A stretch of DNA of 64,000 nucleotides from Parapristionchus giblindavisi (lineage: Eukaryota > Nematoda > Chromadorea > Rhabditida > Diplogasteridae), in the NCBI GenBank assembly GCA_943737045.1, contig CALSFV010000502.1, positions 7,501 through 71,500 on the forward strand, in the 5' to 3' direction. The translations under genes were made by a program, and so were the position numbers. Below the pieces are notes generated by a model. The model searched no databases. It worked only from the letters and a program-made list of their open reading frames with translations, and had not been told where the DNA came from. Shown in pieces: positions 21,418 to 37,371 of this stretch (positions are counted from its first letter, which is position 1; each line of letters starts with the position of its first letter).

Positions 21418-22223
21418 GAGAACTCTGAAAGTTACAACGATCAGTGATAACATCTCAAATCGCAACAGATCGGGGGTCGTGAGTTGATCTAGAGAAGTAT
21501 TAAAAATTTTTTAAAAAAGTTAAATTTATATTATTATTATTTCCTATTTGCATGTTTTGTCATCGAAGAAATGTACCTTATATGTTTACACTACAATTCG
21601 TGTTTGACTATGATTCAACACCGTATGTACATTGACCAAATTCTAGCCAGGGTAGCTTCTAAAAGCATTCTAGTATGACATCCTACCTATTATTTATTAC
21701 AAGCCAAAAGTTCATTACGTGCGAATATTGTGAATGATGATTCCGAGTAAGACTAATTTTTGACTCGAAATCCGGAAAACCATTGTGATAAAGCCATTCA
21801 ATGTCCATGCAATGTAACAAATTATTTTTATAAATAAATAAATAAAACATGTTTCCATCGACTTTTCTTTGCCATAGACTATTCCAAACAATAATAATAT
21901 TAATAATAATTTCTAATAAATATTAGTAATATTTTTTCCTTCAACAGAACACATAAAGGGTGGGATATATCTGTTAGATAAGCCTTTTGAAGGATGTCCG
22001 TTCTTCATGTATTTCAACATATATAGACTTAGTGTCGTCGAAGTAAATAAGGGATTAGATTTGATATTTCCTCGTGAGAGACATTATAATATCCACGAAA
22101 TCCAGACGAAAGCTAGAAAATTTGTGACACCTCCCCCCGTCTGTGCAAAACACTGCCTTGAAGCTTATCCAACTTTCTCCACAAATTCATCCTTCCATCT
22201 CAATTCGGGTCTTGCTCTTGCTC

Positions 22224-24089
22224 ATGAATTTTATCCACCACTTTTACCTGGATATCTGCCTGACCATAGCCAATGTTGTCTTCCTCTGCCTGTTCTACAC
22301 GACGGAAGGAGACTATTCCACATCGCCCTTCTTCATTTTTTTCTACACCACAGGTGCCTAAAACGGTATTTTTTAAAAATTTTCATGCGTTTAATATTTT
22401 AATTTAAGAATTTTAACGAAGTTTTAGTTTAACGAAGACATTTTGTTCATTTTCAATCTACTACAAAATATTATATATATGTAATGATCGCTTAATACGT
22501 TGCGGCCGAAACACCATACATCATTAGTCTAACTTTAAAAAAATATGCATGCGATTTAGATGCTCATCTATTGATAACATTAATTTAATTACAATATTAG
22601 GTATCTCCGGTATGTTGATGACCTACGCCGGTTGGTTCAATATGCTCATGCTATCGCTGCCCACCACCGCAGCACATGCGTACATCGTTCACCTCGGACT
22701 GGTAGGATCATGTTTCTCTTTTTTTCCATTGTGAAAAAAAAATGTTTTTCTAAATTTTTTCCAAAAAAGGTTTCATTTCCAGATCGTTTACGGAGGGCTG
22801 ACTATAACGCATACAGTCGGTAAACTTATGATGTTAGCCAATCGATATTCCGTCCTACGAAAACTCAATCAGACGACTGAGGTAAAATACGATAAAAACT
22901 GTATTTCTATAGTATTAGAAAGTTCATAAGGGTGATCTATGGAAGATGCTAATCGCATCATTGCTCATCAGGTTTTGTAATTATACTACAGTTTGGTAAA
23001 AAATCATAATCAAAAAATCCCAGACCTGTTGCTTATCTGACGCAAGCCTAATATGATAAATGAATTTAATTGAACAAGCTCATTACTCGAATATATCATT
23101 TTAGCATCGAACAATTATCACAACTCGCTTGGCAGTTTTCCTTCAATTCATCGTTCCCGTCATTCCCCATTTCGCTCTTTTCTTTGCAAATCTAACCTGG
23201 ATGGAGTGGGAAGGTGCCTACTACTATGACGGACTTGTCGTTTCAGCAGGAATGGTACTAGTCATTAATTATTTTTTTAATAAAATGCTGGTTTAAGGTA
23301 TACCGACCAATTAACGGCTTTCTATACTTGATTTATGCGGTTCTGTCGATAATTCTGAACGTTCTTTCGTTGCTGAAATTTCGAGAAATACTAAAGCACA
23401 CGGTTCGGCAGCAAATGAATCGCGGGAAATCAACAATGATTTATTCAGAATATGCGATCCCAAGCGACGCTCTATCAACAACGATCCATGCTTCTGTACG
23501 GATTGAGCTTTTCCATAATCGGCATTATCCTATCGTTTCATCAGTTTATCTGGACATATTTCTATATTGTTGAAGATTTCGATAGCGTTGACTTCTGCAG
23601 AACGTTGGTATGGCAACATTTCCCCTGATCAAAATAACTCGTTTGAATATCATAATAAAATAACCATGTTATTTCAATTGTTCTGATCATGTGTTCATAG
23701 CCTATACTATGCCACGGCTAGCACTTAACCGCCGAAATGTATACAAAGAGATGTGTTTCTATGTAATTAACAGGACGCACATTCATTAATATATTAAGGT
23801 CTTACATTTTCAACAAAAAAAACTTAATGTGAATGCAAAGTTTTTCTTTTCAAACTCGAACTTTATGACCTATTCATTTAATAGCTTTCTAGCATCCAGT
23901 AAAAATCCTCTTTACTTTCAGTCAAACGTCATGGACGATATCAGTACCTTCTCTCTGCCTCTTCTGCTTTGTTACTTTTCTCCGCAAGTGAGAAAATTAC
24001 TGAAGAAAAGGACTGTGAAACAGCAGGAATCTCAAGAGGCAGTGAATGTTTCGCGTGCCCAAGTTAAAACAGTCGTGTCTCCCATTTAA
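22224..24089 (+). CDS. Seven-transmembrane chemoreceptor, Srg-like
   Basis: Seven exons: 22224-22353, 22601-22701, 22783-22881, 23105-23254, 23298-23402, 23449-23607, 23922-24089; 303 residues, every join in phase with GT..AG borders. Seven hydrophobic segments follow the nematode Srg layout: TM1 DICLTIANVVFLCLF, TM2 PFFIFFYTTGISGMLMTYAG, TM3 ending in the hallmark LANRYSVL, TM4 LAVFLQFIVPVIPHFALFF, TM5 GFLYLIYAVLSIILNVLSLL, TM6 YGLSFSIIGIILSF, TM7 MDDISTFSLPLLLCYFSPQV with RKLLKKR after it. It would be a plasma-membrane sensory GPCR in chemosensory neurons (family knowledge). The start at 22224 is a guess; the frame is open back to 22128, and an upstream exon is possible. Intron 5 (46 nt) is very short; without it the frame breaks. 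Srv, Sru or Srxa membership cannot be excluded. Confidence 0.75.
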
Positions 24090-25380
24090 AGTTTATCATT
24101 AATCATCTATCATAACGTTATTTCACATAATGTTGTTTTAGTCAATTGGTATTGTCCTTTATCCGTTGCCTTTCAATGTCTTATATTTTATCACAGGACT
24201 CTAGACATATCCCTTTGACTTCCAACCTAGAGAAAACCCTTTCTCCATGTGTTACTTATTGCTGGAGCCGTTGTCATTCAATACAAATTTATCATTAAAT
24301 TGCTCTGAATGAACTTGCACAAGATTTTATCTTTGGCAGCAAATGATGTAAGATGTATTCCACAAATACATCATAGTAAGTATGAAACGTGAAATATATC
24401 GAAGAGTTAGATGGATTTTAAGATTATCATCTGAATCGCACATAACTTACATAAAACACTGTGATATGCCCCCGCTTTTCAACTTTCTGTCGACTATGTA
24501 ACTTGAGAAGAGACCAGGATTAGCTTGATATTAAATTAAGCTAAGGCATTGGAACATTTACAAAGATCATACGATCATTTTTAGCTTTCAACGAAGATGA
24601 AATTTCAGGTTGTTTGCAGAATAATTTTAAAGATCAATGAGATGAAAATTTTGCTATTTTTGTAATTCATAGATAATGATATTAGATCATAAGATAATTG
24701 CATAACAAATATGCCGACGTGTTATTCTTCCAAAAATCACTGAAGTATGAAATAAATTCGAAACTTGAAACGTTTCTGTTTCATTTTGTTACAGTTTAGT
24801 GATCATTGAAACTATTGACGTTACTGAAACATTTATTTCATTTGAGTCCCAAGGGTCAGAAATTACTGTGGAGTTATTTTTTTTACATTTCGCAAATGAT
24901 CGTTGTGGAGAGTAAGATGTTGAAAAACAGCAAAACATAATATCTCGGACTATGTAAAGATCTAGAGTTACAACTCTTAAACACTTAGTATCATCAAGAG
25001 CCATACAACTTTACAAAGAAATTCAATGAAATATTTTTGACGAAAAATCGATCTTTGAGCAAAATTCAGCAAGAACCGTCGCGCGAAGTGAAAACGAATT
25101 CTGAACCTATAAAGGTTCATCAGACCTCATTATCCAAAACACCATGCGGTTCGTTACATGAGAGCCAACAACCTTCTTTATCGACTTTTTAAAGAACATT
25201 TTGCAGTCTTTCTCAACGTATTTCCACGCATAATTCAATGCTGGTGGCATATCGCAGTAGGAATAACTCCACGGTCGTATATGATCTCCTCAGCCATCTT
25301 TCTCTAACAATAAGCTTTAAAGATGGGGACACACGAAAAGAATGATTGGCTCCTACCACGATGGGAATGAGCCCCCTTAT
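24090..25380. other. Intergenic stretch, nothing recognised
   Basis: AT-rich DNA downstream of the receptor gene with no convincing exon, tandem repeat or inverted repeat on either strand. Confidence 0.5.
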
Positions 25381-25383
25381 TAG

Positions 25384-25633
25384 GGTTGGCTATTCGGGAG
25401 CGATTGCGGGCCCGCAACGATTTCTTTATTCCTACCAGGCCTATTTTTGTGATCGGTCGTTTTTCTCTGTTCTCTTAAGTTGGGGAAGCAAACGAGAAAG
25501 CGAAGGAAAGTGAAGAGAATAGAGAATAACGACCGATCACAAAAATGAGAAGGGTGGGAATAAAGTAGTCGTTGCGATGTCATGCCATTGTAATGCCATT
25601 GCGGGCCCGCAATCGCTCCCGAATAGCCAACTC
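25384..25633. mobile_element. Inverted-repeat element (GTTGGCTATTCGGGAGCG)
   Basis: Terminal arms of about 33 bp: GGTTGGCTATTCGGGAGCG plus GCGGGCCCGCAA at the left, inverted at 25600-25632. A second inner pair, TTTTTGTGATCGGTCGTT with AACGACCGATCACAAAAA, makes the whole 250 bp fold. A fragment with the GGTTATTCGGGTTGCGGG arm is at 31879-31943 in an intron of the MATH/BTB gene. Confidence 0.8.
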
Positions 25634-26171
25634 TACCCCTTATACATATACTGTAAGTAAAAAGTGTGTTTATATTCAGTTTGCGACCGGCACTCAACCT
25701 TTGCCCTCTCATTAGGCCCCTTCCCATCTCTCTTTCTCCATTCCCTGCACTATTGAACATCTTTCAATCGTGATTATGGCAATCAATACGCAGAATCATT
25801 ATAAAAGAAATAGTATGTGGTGACTTATATGACTTTTGTTACCATCCTGTCGTCACAGTTTATTCACGAAAATATTCGTGGGACACCACCTTTAATTTAA
25901 TTATCGCCGATGTTTCTGAGAATTATGAGAATTCAATGATTTTCAAAGGGAAGTGAATTAAGGATTAGCAGGTGGATTTGTCTCATGTGAAAGCACGACG
26001 TAAGCAAACTTGAATGTTCTTTATACCTGATCTACTCGAAATCTGTTCAAAACACACATATAATACTCATCGCTCTCGGAGAATCAACATTTTTGTTTTG
26101 CGACAGCTAAAGAATTTGACCAAGGTACAGTGAGAGTTGCTGAATACACATTACGAGGGTCAATAATATAC

Positions 26172-26332
26172 AGTCCCGCACGTTCGCGCTCCCTAAACGC
26201 GGCCCGCTGCGTGCAGTATCATGCCGCATCGATGATTAAATTTTTTATTCAAACATTTCATAGGTTGCGGCATGATGCGGCCCCCCCCCCGCTGGCCGCG
26301 GGGGGCCGCGTTTATGGAACACGAACGTGCGG

Positions 26333-26404
<72 letters not shown>
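26172..26404. mobile_element. Inverted-repeat element next to a TA microsatellite
   Basis: AGTCCCGCACGTTCG at 26172 is inverted as CGAACGTGCGGGACT ending at 26336. The inner arms ACGCGGCCCGC and GCCGCATCGATG.. pair with CATGATGCGGC and GGGCCGCGT. A TA dinucleotide array of about 70 bp (26335-26404) starts directly at the right end. Confidence 0.75.
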
Positions 26405-26408
<4 letters not shown>

Positions 26409-26639
26409 TTAATTATTTTCGCATTATTTTGTATGCTCTGCATAAAAAAAATTGAATGAAAGGAAGAACGTCGAAATACTGTAATATCTATCTACAGCTT
26501 TGATAATATTGCTATAACAAAACGAGTTTACAGTTGATGAATCAATAGTCTTGTGATGTTTCTACAGGTAACAAGGGATTTGAAAGTCATTAAAAAAAAC
26601 CTTCTGAGAGAATTCAACGACTCGGATATTTGGTGAAAT

Positions 26640-26900
26640 CAATGTGTATGATCCGGGATCAAGAGGTCGCACCTTCCCTCGTGTAAAAGCGAATTGTGGA
26701 ACTCGGGGTATCACGAAAAAACTCTACCGCAAGATTCCCTTCGTAATGAATCACGGAGTGGAATGTGTGCGAATTCAAACACAAGAGTTCACGCGTTGCG
26801 TGTTCGCGTAGCGAAATTGGCAAATTGCCAAATAACTCTAGCTCTCTAAACAACACCACATGACAACACCTCTGAGTTGTTGCCATTGTGTTTATATTCT
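26640..26900. other. GC-richer island, unassigned
   Basis: Mixed-composition sequence with a 75-codon frame on the minus strand (26659-26886). No splice pairing and no family recognised; it may be an old transposon fragment. Confidence 0.3.
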
Positions 26901-27028
26901 TATAATTGTTAATTCTTTTTCCAATTCTTTTCGTTTTTTATTGAGCAAAATATTTCTGTTTTGTATTTTTGCTGGAGATGAATTGCTTAAAGCTGATGAG
27001 GCCCATTAGTGAGTAGGTGTGTCATTAT

Positions 27029-27516
27029 CGTACATGTAAAAAAACATTGTATCATGAACGGCGTGAATGGATCTGAACGGATCAGGCCGATCAAGCAAAT
27101 TATGAGTGATTTTCGTTACTTTGCTTTCATTTTCGTTATTTTTCTTTCGTTTCGTTGTTTTTCTCTATAACATTTTTTTGAAAAAAATAAAAATTTTGAA
27201 ACAAAAATGACAACTTCACTCGACCAAAAAATATATTTTATCATGTAAGCTGCTTCAATTAAGAATCACACACTTGTATTTTTTGCGTTTCCATTATATC
27301 AATAGTAAAACTTAGCGCATTGATGTTTATGAAACAGAAAACATCGTTTTAATATTTTTTTCGATTTTTTCGAAATAAAATTTCGAAAATTTTTCGTTTT
27401 TCGAATTTTTTTCGAAATTCTTTTTTTCGCACATCCCTGCTCATAATTCGCTTGATCGGCCTGATCCGTTGAGATCCATTCACAGCGTTCATGATACAAT
27501 GATTTTTACATGTACG
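27029..27516. mobile_element. Inverted-repeat element with about 88-bp arms
   Basis: CGTACATGTAAAAAAACATT and ATGAACGGCGTGAATGGATC, GGATCAGGCCGATCAAGC at the left are inverted at 27430-27516 (GCTTGATCGGCCTGATCC .. TGTACG). The 300-bp interior is A/T-rich with TTTCG-type repeats and has no coding capacity. Confidence 0.8.
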
Positions 27517-27786
27517 ATATTCTCTTGATCGTCCTGGGTTGGGGTCAAAACGAGCGTGAGAAAAACCATAATGACAAATGTTTATCTTTCAGAAATATAT
27601 TTTTTAAACACAAGATATGCAACGGTTCATCAAAAATAATTAATATTAATTAATATTTAATATTTTAAATTTTTATATTTGCCTTTTGTTTGCAGGTCAA
27701 TACAAGTTACCAGGGAAGGTTGAATGAGGAAGGTTTCAATCTTTCCTTGCTCTTCCCTTATTCTTTAATTTAATTTCGTTGTTGTG

Positions 27787-27944
27787 TTAACCAAGAAGTA
27801 TTTTGTTCATTTCTTCATTGTCTGCTGTTACAAATCGATTATGTAATACTTGTTCGTTTGGGTGACTCATTTGGTCAATCAATATTTCTTCCCATTCAAA
27901 ATCGTTAATAAATAATTCGTTCATAACATTGAATATTTTGGTTT
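27787..27944 (-). CDS. Possible last exon of an unknown gene
   Basis: On the minus strand an ATTCAG acceptor at 27945 is followed by 51 open codons (TKIFNVMNELFINDFEWEEI..NEEMNKILLG) ending in TAA at 27787. The sequence is acidic, complex and protein-like, in an area otherwise made of inverted repeats. Upstream on this strand the frame continues as SHSEVSESVISQVV before a stop. It may be the C-terminus of a decayed transposase. No family is recognised. Confidence 0.35.
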
Positions 27945-28282
27945 CTGAATCATGTGTGGTTGCTTATACCACTTGCGATATTACTGATTCCGATACTTCA
28001 CTATGAGATACGTTAGGCTACACTAACAAAAAGCGTCAGTGCTGTTTACTGTAGTCATGATACAGTAGTCATCAATTGGAAAATATAGTATCCTATGTAA
28101 TAGCATGTATTAATTGATAGATACAGTAGTCTAGGCTACAGTAGGTCTCAATGGTACAGTCTAGGATGTTGTAAATATTAATGGCAGATTCTGTAATTTG
28201 CGTTACAGTATTGTTCTTTTATAATAAAGTTTTAAATTTTATTACATTTTTGATTTGTTATGCTTTTGAGAAGGAGTTCATC

Positions 28283-32046
<3,764 letters not shown>

Positions 32047-32359
32047 TTATTCAAACAAATTTACATAGATTTTTTAAATGTTCTGTGTTGGAATCAGTTC
32101 TTTTCACCATCTAGAACATACAAACGTTATTGATTATGTCTTCTCTTTCCTATTTTTGTTGTTCGAATCGATCATACTCTGCTACACTTAGTTGTCTTCT
32201 ACATTATAGAATATCAATGAATTACTTGTTAATTACTTGATATTTAATCTTTTATCGATTTATTTTCTAATCTATGACTGCCAATAAAAAAATATTTTTT
32301 CAATTGCGCTTCTTGCATGATAATTTTCACCACTTGTGATATTTTTGCTCTGATAATTA

Positions 32360-32894
32360 CAGTACAGCCCGATCTCCTTTTGTACACGAGTAACACTGCG
32401 GCGCGCAGAGGCGCTCATTTGCGCCCATCATTTATTTCTGCGGGTACTGAATACTTTTCGATTCTCAAAGTCTTAATCATGAGTTTCCGTTATGAAAAGT
32501 TGTTTTAATGACTAAAAAACTGAAACAAAATTTCTATTAATGAGAAAAAACAATTAAAAGGCAAATCACACTAGTCTCAAAATGATGGGTACTGCAAATT
32601 TCGAAAAATGCGATCGTGCGATCGATTCGTGATATTACAGTATACCTTTCCAGTAAATAATTACCCATCGTTTTCGGACCAGTGTGATTTGTCTTTTAAT
32701 TGCTTTTTCTCATTAATACAAATTTTGTTTCAGTTTCTTTAGTCATTAAAACAACTTTTCATAACGGAAACTCATGATTAACACTTTGAGAATCGAAAAG
32801 TATCCAGTACCCGCAGAAATAAATGATGAGCGCAAATGAGCGCCTCTGCGCGCCGCAGTGTTACTCGTGTACAAAAGGAGATCGGGCTGTACTG
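32360..32894. mobile_element. 535-bp inverted-repeat element with TA duplication
   Basis: CAGTACAGCCCGATCTCC opens the element and GGAGATCGGGCTGTACTG closes it, each next to TA (32358-32359 and 32895-32896). Arms extend about 240 bp inward (GCGGCGCGCAGAGGCG..AAACAATTAAAAGGCAAATC) around a short centre near 32630. Non-coding, Tc1/mariner-type MITE by its ends. Confidence 0.85.
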
Positions 32895-33194
32895 TATTAT
32901 ACATTCCTACGATATACGGTAGGTTTGACTGTTTAAAGCACAAATAGTAGGTCGTGTTGTCTATGTTACAATATAGCACGCTGTAAACTAAACATTTTGC
33001 ACCAGGTGCACGGAAGCTGAAATTTGATATTGCAGGAACATTTTTTATGAATTTCAATTAATGACGAAAATTGTTGCCTTTTTTAAAGTTGACAGAGTAT
33101 CCATTTTATATTGCTTTTGATTTTTGATCAGAAAATTTTTAAAAAAAGCAAAAAAAAGCAGGAAAAAAAATGCACGGCAATTTTTGGGCCATTT

Positions 33195-33855
33195 TCCATG
33201 TGAACAGAAAATGGCCACTTTTTCTGCCTCTTCATCATCCTTTACCCGGCTTGTTTGGGCTATTTTCATTTTGGACGAATAATAGCTAACAAGGGAATCC
33301 TTTCACGTCGCGGAAACCAATCCAGTTGAAAATTTGCACAGGCATTGTTGAAGACGATAGAAAATGATATGTGAAGTCGAAAAATGCAGTAGGGCAATAC
33401 CCGAGCCGCAGCATCTATCCAAATTTGGTCAAACGTGGCTCGCATTCGCCGCCAACAATCTGAATTCATCGTCCCTATCCCTAAGGAAAGGTATCAACTT
33501 GATTGGTGAACGGAGTGGAAAGTTTCTCGTGCATTAAAGACAAAAAGATTCCGAAAAGATAACATCAACGCGATTGTACGAAGAAATTGTGCCACCAATA
33601 AGGTCTCTCTCATTGCTTCAGAATGCGGCGAATGCGCGCTAAGTTTGACCAAGTTTGGATAGATGCTGCGGCTCGGGTATTTTTTGCTGCTTCATTTTTC
33701 GACTTCACATATCATTTTCTATCGTCTTCAACAATGCCTGTGCAAATTTTCATCTGGATTGGTTTCCACGAGCTGAAAGGATTCCCTTGTGAGTAATTTT
33801 CTGTCCACTTTTTCTAATTCTCCATCATCGTTTACCCGGCTTGTGTGCAAAAGAT
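33195..33855. mobile_element. Inverted-repeat element with an outer direct repeat
   Basis: Arms of about 165 bp (33287-33455 and 33623-33788), e.g. CCTGTGCAAATTTTCATCTG against its inverse near 33330. Outside them, TTTTCTGCCTCTTCATCATC with TTTACCCGGCTTGT (33218-33255) recurs in direct orientation as TTTTCTAATTCTCCATCATC with TTTACCCGGCTTGT (33809-33845). Confidence 0.7.
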
Positions 33856-33857
33856 GA

Positions 33858-33935
33858 CAGCATCGGAGAGGATTCGATCCAACAACCTTTCGATTACGAG
33901 TCAGACGCGTAACCAATGGGCCATTCGGTCGTTTT
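33858..33935 (-). other. tRNA-Thr(CGU)-like pseudo-tRNA
   Basis: Minus strand: ATGGCCCATTGGTTACGCG (A box), TCTGACTCGTAATCGAAAGG and GGATCGAATCC (B box). The anticodon loop CTCGTAA would read CGU. The 3' side of the anticodon stem reads TCGAA where TCAGA is needed, and the acceptor stem does not close, so it is a pseudo-tRNA or SINE head. Confidence 0.5.
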
Positions 33936-34040
33936 CATTGCTCCACTCATTCCTATCAATGAAGAATGATTCCTATCAAGGAAGAAAATTCCCGATTCCA
34001 GCGTTCGTTGATCTTTGATAAAAAAAACTCATTTTTTTTT

Positions 34041-35176
34041 CAATTGGAAGCAATTTCCAAGTTCCATTGTACTTCACTCATGGAGCCTGTAATTATCATA
34101 CATAAACCAGAAAAATTCATTTTTCATCGATACCAAAAAAATATTCCAGTTATTGAATTCTCTCAGATAGTGCATTCTAGATATAAACTGTTGTGTGGTC
34201 ACCCACTGAAGCGAATTTTCAATTGGAATATAGAAGTAGATGTTCTAGAGACATATTTACTTCCTAGGGTGCAAGCGATAGTCCCACCTGACGTTCACGA
34301 CGAATGGATTCTCGCTCGGATATCGGTAGATTCTTGCTCCCAAGAATCCGTGTCATGCTTTTAAAACGATATAACACATTGGTGGCAAAATAAGTTTTAA
34401 AAAATTGAAGAAATCGAAGTAAACGAAAATCTCATTTTTGTGACATTTGAAAAAAATCGAAATAAAATTCACAGTTAGAGCTCAACTGGGGTGGTTTTTG
34501 TATAAGACACGTAGAAACACTCTAAAAATAATCCCTGAAAAACTGGAATCGATCGGTTGAGTTTGAAAAATGTTATAGCGAAAAAACCAAAAGTCAATAA
34601 CCTTTTGGCCAGTACTGTATGTGCCCTTCTCGAGATTGCCAACGGACTTTGACACAACAAGTTATTTAAAGAATTGGATAGGTTAATGGCTCGTTAAAAA
34701 ATAGTGGAAAACCGAAGTCGGCGACTTTCCACCCGTTAAAAAAAGTACCCGGAAAGACGAAAATCTAAACACGAAATTTGAATTCGCGCGCGCGCAAAGA
34801 GGTCTCTCCACTCCGAGCGAATTTCCGCGGATTGTATTTTTAGCGAGCAGGAAGTAGAATTTCTATTTAAACTGCTAAAAATCGATGACGGAAAGTCGGA
34901 ATTTGAATTCCCACACCTCTTTGCGCCCGGGCAAATTCAAATTTCGTGTTTCCATTTTCGACTTTCCGGGTACTTTTTAAATGTGTGGAAAATCGCCGAT
35001 TTCGGTTTTCCACATTTTTTTAGTGGACCATAAGTATATAGAATGCACTATCTGAGAGAATTCAATAACTGGAATATTTTTTGGTATCGATGAAAAATGA
35101 ATTTTTCTGGTTTATGTATGATGATTACAGGCTCCATGAGTGAAGTACACTGGAACTTGAAAATTGCTTCCAATTG
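34041..35176. mobile_element. Inverted-repeat element, about 140-bp arms, holding a Tc1 end
   Basis: CAATTGGAAGCAATTTCCAA .. GAATTCTCTCAGATAGTGCA (34041-34178) is inverted at 35043-35176. Between the arms lie a Tc1-like terminus (34215-34620), a fragment of the collagen upstream flank (34622-34690) and a second, smaller inverted repeat (34715-35020, arms with GAAAACCGAAGTCGGCGA and TCGCCGATTTCGGTTTTC). Confidence 0.7.
34215..34620 (-). mobile_element. Tc1-like element end
   Basis: Reads outward to CCTTTTGGCCAGTACTGTA at 34602-34620, the common terminal motif of Tc1-like transposons. It is about 90% the same as 37100-37371, including GGTGCAAGCGA.AGTCCCACC and GATTCTTGCTCCCAAGAATC. Only the end is present. 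Confidence 0.65.
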
Positions 35177-35590
35177 AAAATTCGCTTCACGACTTATCCT
35201 GCTTACGTTGATGTTGAATCTCTTCTATGAGAGATCTGATGACGTCGTCAGAAAGAGAGGACATGTTGGATGATTACGTGATAGGATAAGAAGACCATTA
35301 GAGACAGATGAACAATAAGGAAGAGAAAGAGTGAGACGAGAGAGGAAAGACGACTATTGATCAATTGATTGCGACAGATGGGAAGGGGGAGAACACAAAG
35401 AGAGAACAGCGCAGACACGTGGAACAATTGACTCAGTGAGATAATGATCAGAGGTCAAAGATCAAAGATCAAGACAAATCAATGAAACGAAACCCTACAC
35501 ATGTGGTACTTGGGCTCACCAAGCCCTTCTTGTCTGTACTGGTCAACCTGTGAAAGACCCGGGGAGTGCAATAACCGGCCCTGCCTCACA

Positions 35591-36259
35591 AGGGAAGCAC
35601 CAGTTGCAACGGAACCGATTCTGTAAGGGACCCATATGGGTAGTTAGTGTTGAGGGGGGGTACCGACAAAACTGTTTTCAAAAGCTGCACCGCGGACCTA
35701 CTAATCGATAATATCGATCGATCTACGCGCCGCCTAAATGCCCAAGGAGATGCGAAATAGAGTTGACGACTGCCAAGGCGGCTCAACCGGGAGCGCATCA
35801 CACTAGCACTCCTATACCCCCTGGTTTGATTCCCGTTCCGGTCATTAATCTTTTGCTGATTATTACAAACTTCTTCAACTTCATTTGCATTGTTTTATCG
35901 ACATTTCAGAGCCTTATCATTCGAATAGAATACGGTGAATGAAGATATATACAAGGGGAACTATACCTAAATAATCAGCATTGGTGCAAGTTCTCCCAGA
36001 AATATTCGAAGCAGAACTTGAGACAAAGAGTGCATCTTTATTCCTTGCATTCACATGGATAATTGCTGCCTTTTCCGAATATGTAGGCCTTGGGGCAGGG
36101 ATTTCTGGAGGGTGGTGGACAATAAATAATCGAAAATAACGATTAGAAGGTCCGCGGTGCAGCTTTTGAAAACAGATTTGTCGGTCGGGGGGACCTCAAC
36201 CCTAACTACCCATATGGGTCCCTTACAGAATTGGTTCCGTCGCAACTGGTCCTTCCCTT
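35591..36259. mobile_element. Inverted-repeat element, about 110-bp arms, tRNA-like segment inside
   Basis: AAGGGAAGCACCAGTTGC .. GGGACCCATATGGGTAGTTA .. CAAAAGCTGCACCGCGGACC (35591-35700) is inverted at 36149-36259. The interior carries a tRNA-like sequence at 35775-35850 on the plus strand (GGCTCAACCGGGAGCGC and GGTTTGATTCCCG). Confidence 0.7.
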
Positions 36260-36579
36260 GTCAGTTAAACACTCCGAAGAATGAAACTATACGCCTGGAC
36301 AGGAGGAATGTGTCGACCCTGACGTAAGGGTCTTAGTTCCCACCGGATTACCTTTGGGGTAGTGAAAACCAGAAAGCCAACGACGAATCCTTGGTCGGTT
36401 TTAACAGTATAAGAGCCACTGAGGCCACGACCTCTCACTGGCGAGACAGAGAAGGGGTATCTCTAGAACATCTACAAGGAAGTAAATATGTCTCTAGAAC
36501 ATCTACTTCTTCATAATTCTCTTCACATCAAACAGGGAGCCAACCCTATCCTCAGGGAAACAACCCCACAACATCAACG

Positions 36580-37371
36580 ATCATCCTGCTTCACTGTGGT
36601 TAGCTAGTACTTCACATACAATCCAGTGCCAAACGAACGACGAGCATGATTTATTTAAACCGTAGCAATCATCAGAAACTTGCTTTCGTCGAAGACTACG
36701 ACCTGCTTCTACTGTTAGGGGGTCCAATGCAAGGGCTCTTTTGCCAAGTGATCCTTGCGTTGCGATTCTTTTCGGAGTTCAGCGGCTTCTTGACAGAGCG
36801 ACGTCCGACCAGACCTGACGCACGAAGACGATGTTGTGCATTATCCACGGACACCTCAAACATCTTTTGAGCCAAGTTTAGAATCTTTAGGCACCTAAGT
36901 TTAGCGAAATTCCGCTAGAGCTCGCACGATGGTCATTGTGCTGAGCCAAAGTTTCTCCTTCGAGATGCAGGTAATCAGACGATCAGATGCCGTGGTCGTA
37001 TTGCGAGGTCGTACATTAACCTTCTTCATTGTTTGAGCATGGATTGAAGATTTGATGACCTTCAGAATCGATGAAACAGACACTCGGAACTGATGTGACA
37101 GGGTGCAAGCGACAGTCCCACCTGACGTCCACGACGAATGGATTCTCGCTCGGATATCGGTAGATTCTTGCTCCCAAGAATCCGTAAGTTTTAAAAAATT
37201 GAAAAAATCGAAATAAAATTCACAGTTAGAGCTCAACCGGGGTTGTTTTTGTATAAGACACGTCGAAACACTCTAAAAATAAACCCTGAAAAGCTGGACT
37301 CGATCGGTTGAGTTTGAAAAAAGTTATAGCGAAAAACCAAAAGTCAATAACCTTTTGGCCAGTACTGTACA
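36580..37371 (-). pseudogene. Degenerate Tc1-like transposase and terminal repeat
   Basis: Minus strand: the terminal repeat starts at 37371 (CAGTACTGGCCAAAAGG). An N-terminal helix-turn-helix-like segment follows at 37040-36901 (MKKVNVRPRNTTTASDRLIT, then LWLSTMTIVRALAEFR). After frame breaks, VVFDESKF at about 36708-36680 corresponds to the second-strand SDESKF motif that carries a catalytic Asp of the DDE domain. Several frameshifts and stops separate these pieces, so it is inactive. Confidence 0.65.

Noticed and set aside
33858..33935. Intact tRNA-Thr gene
   Set aside because: The anticodon stem is mismatched and the acceptor stem does not form.
34041..35176. Single autonomous transposon between the inverted arms
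   Set aside because: The interior is a mosaic of a Tc1 end, collagen flank and another foldback, and no open transposase is present.
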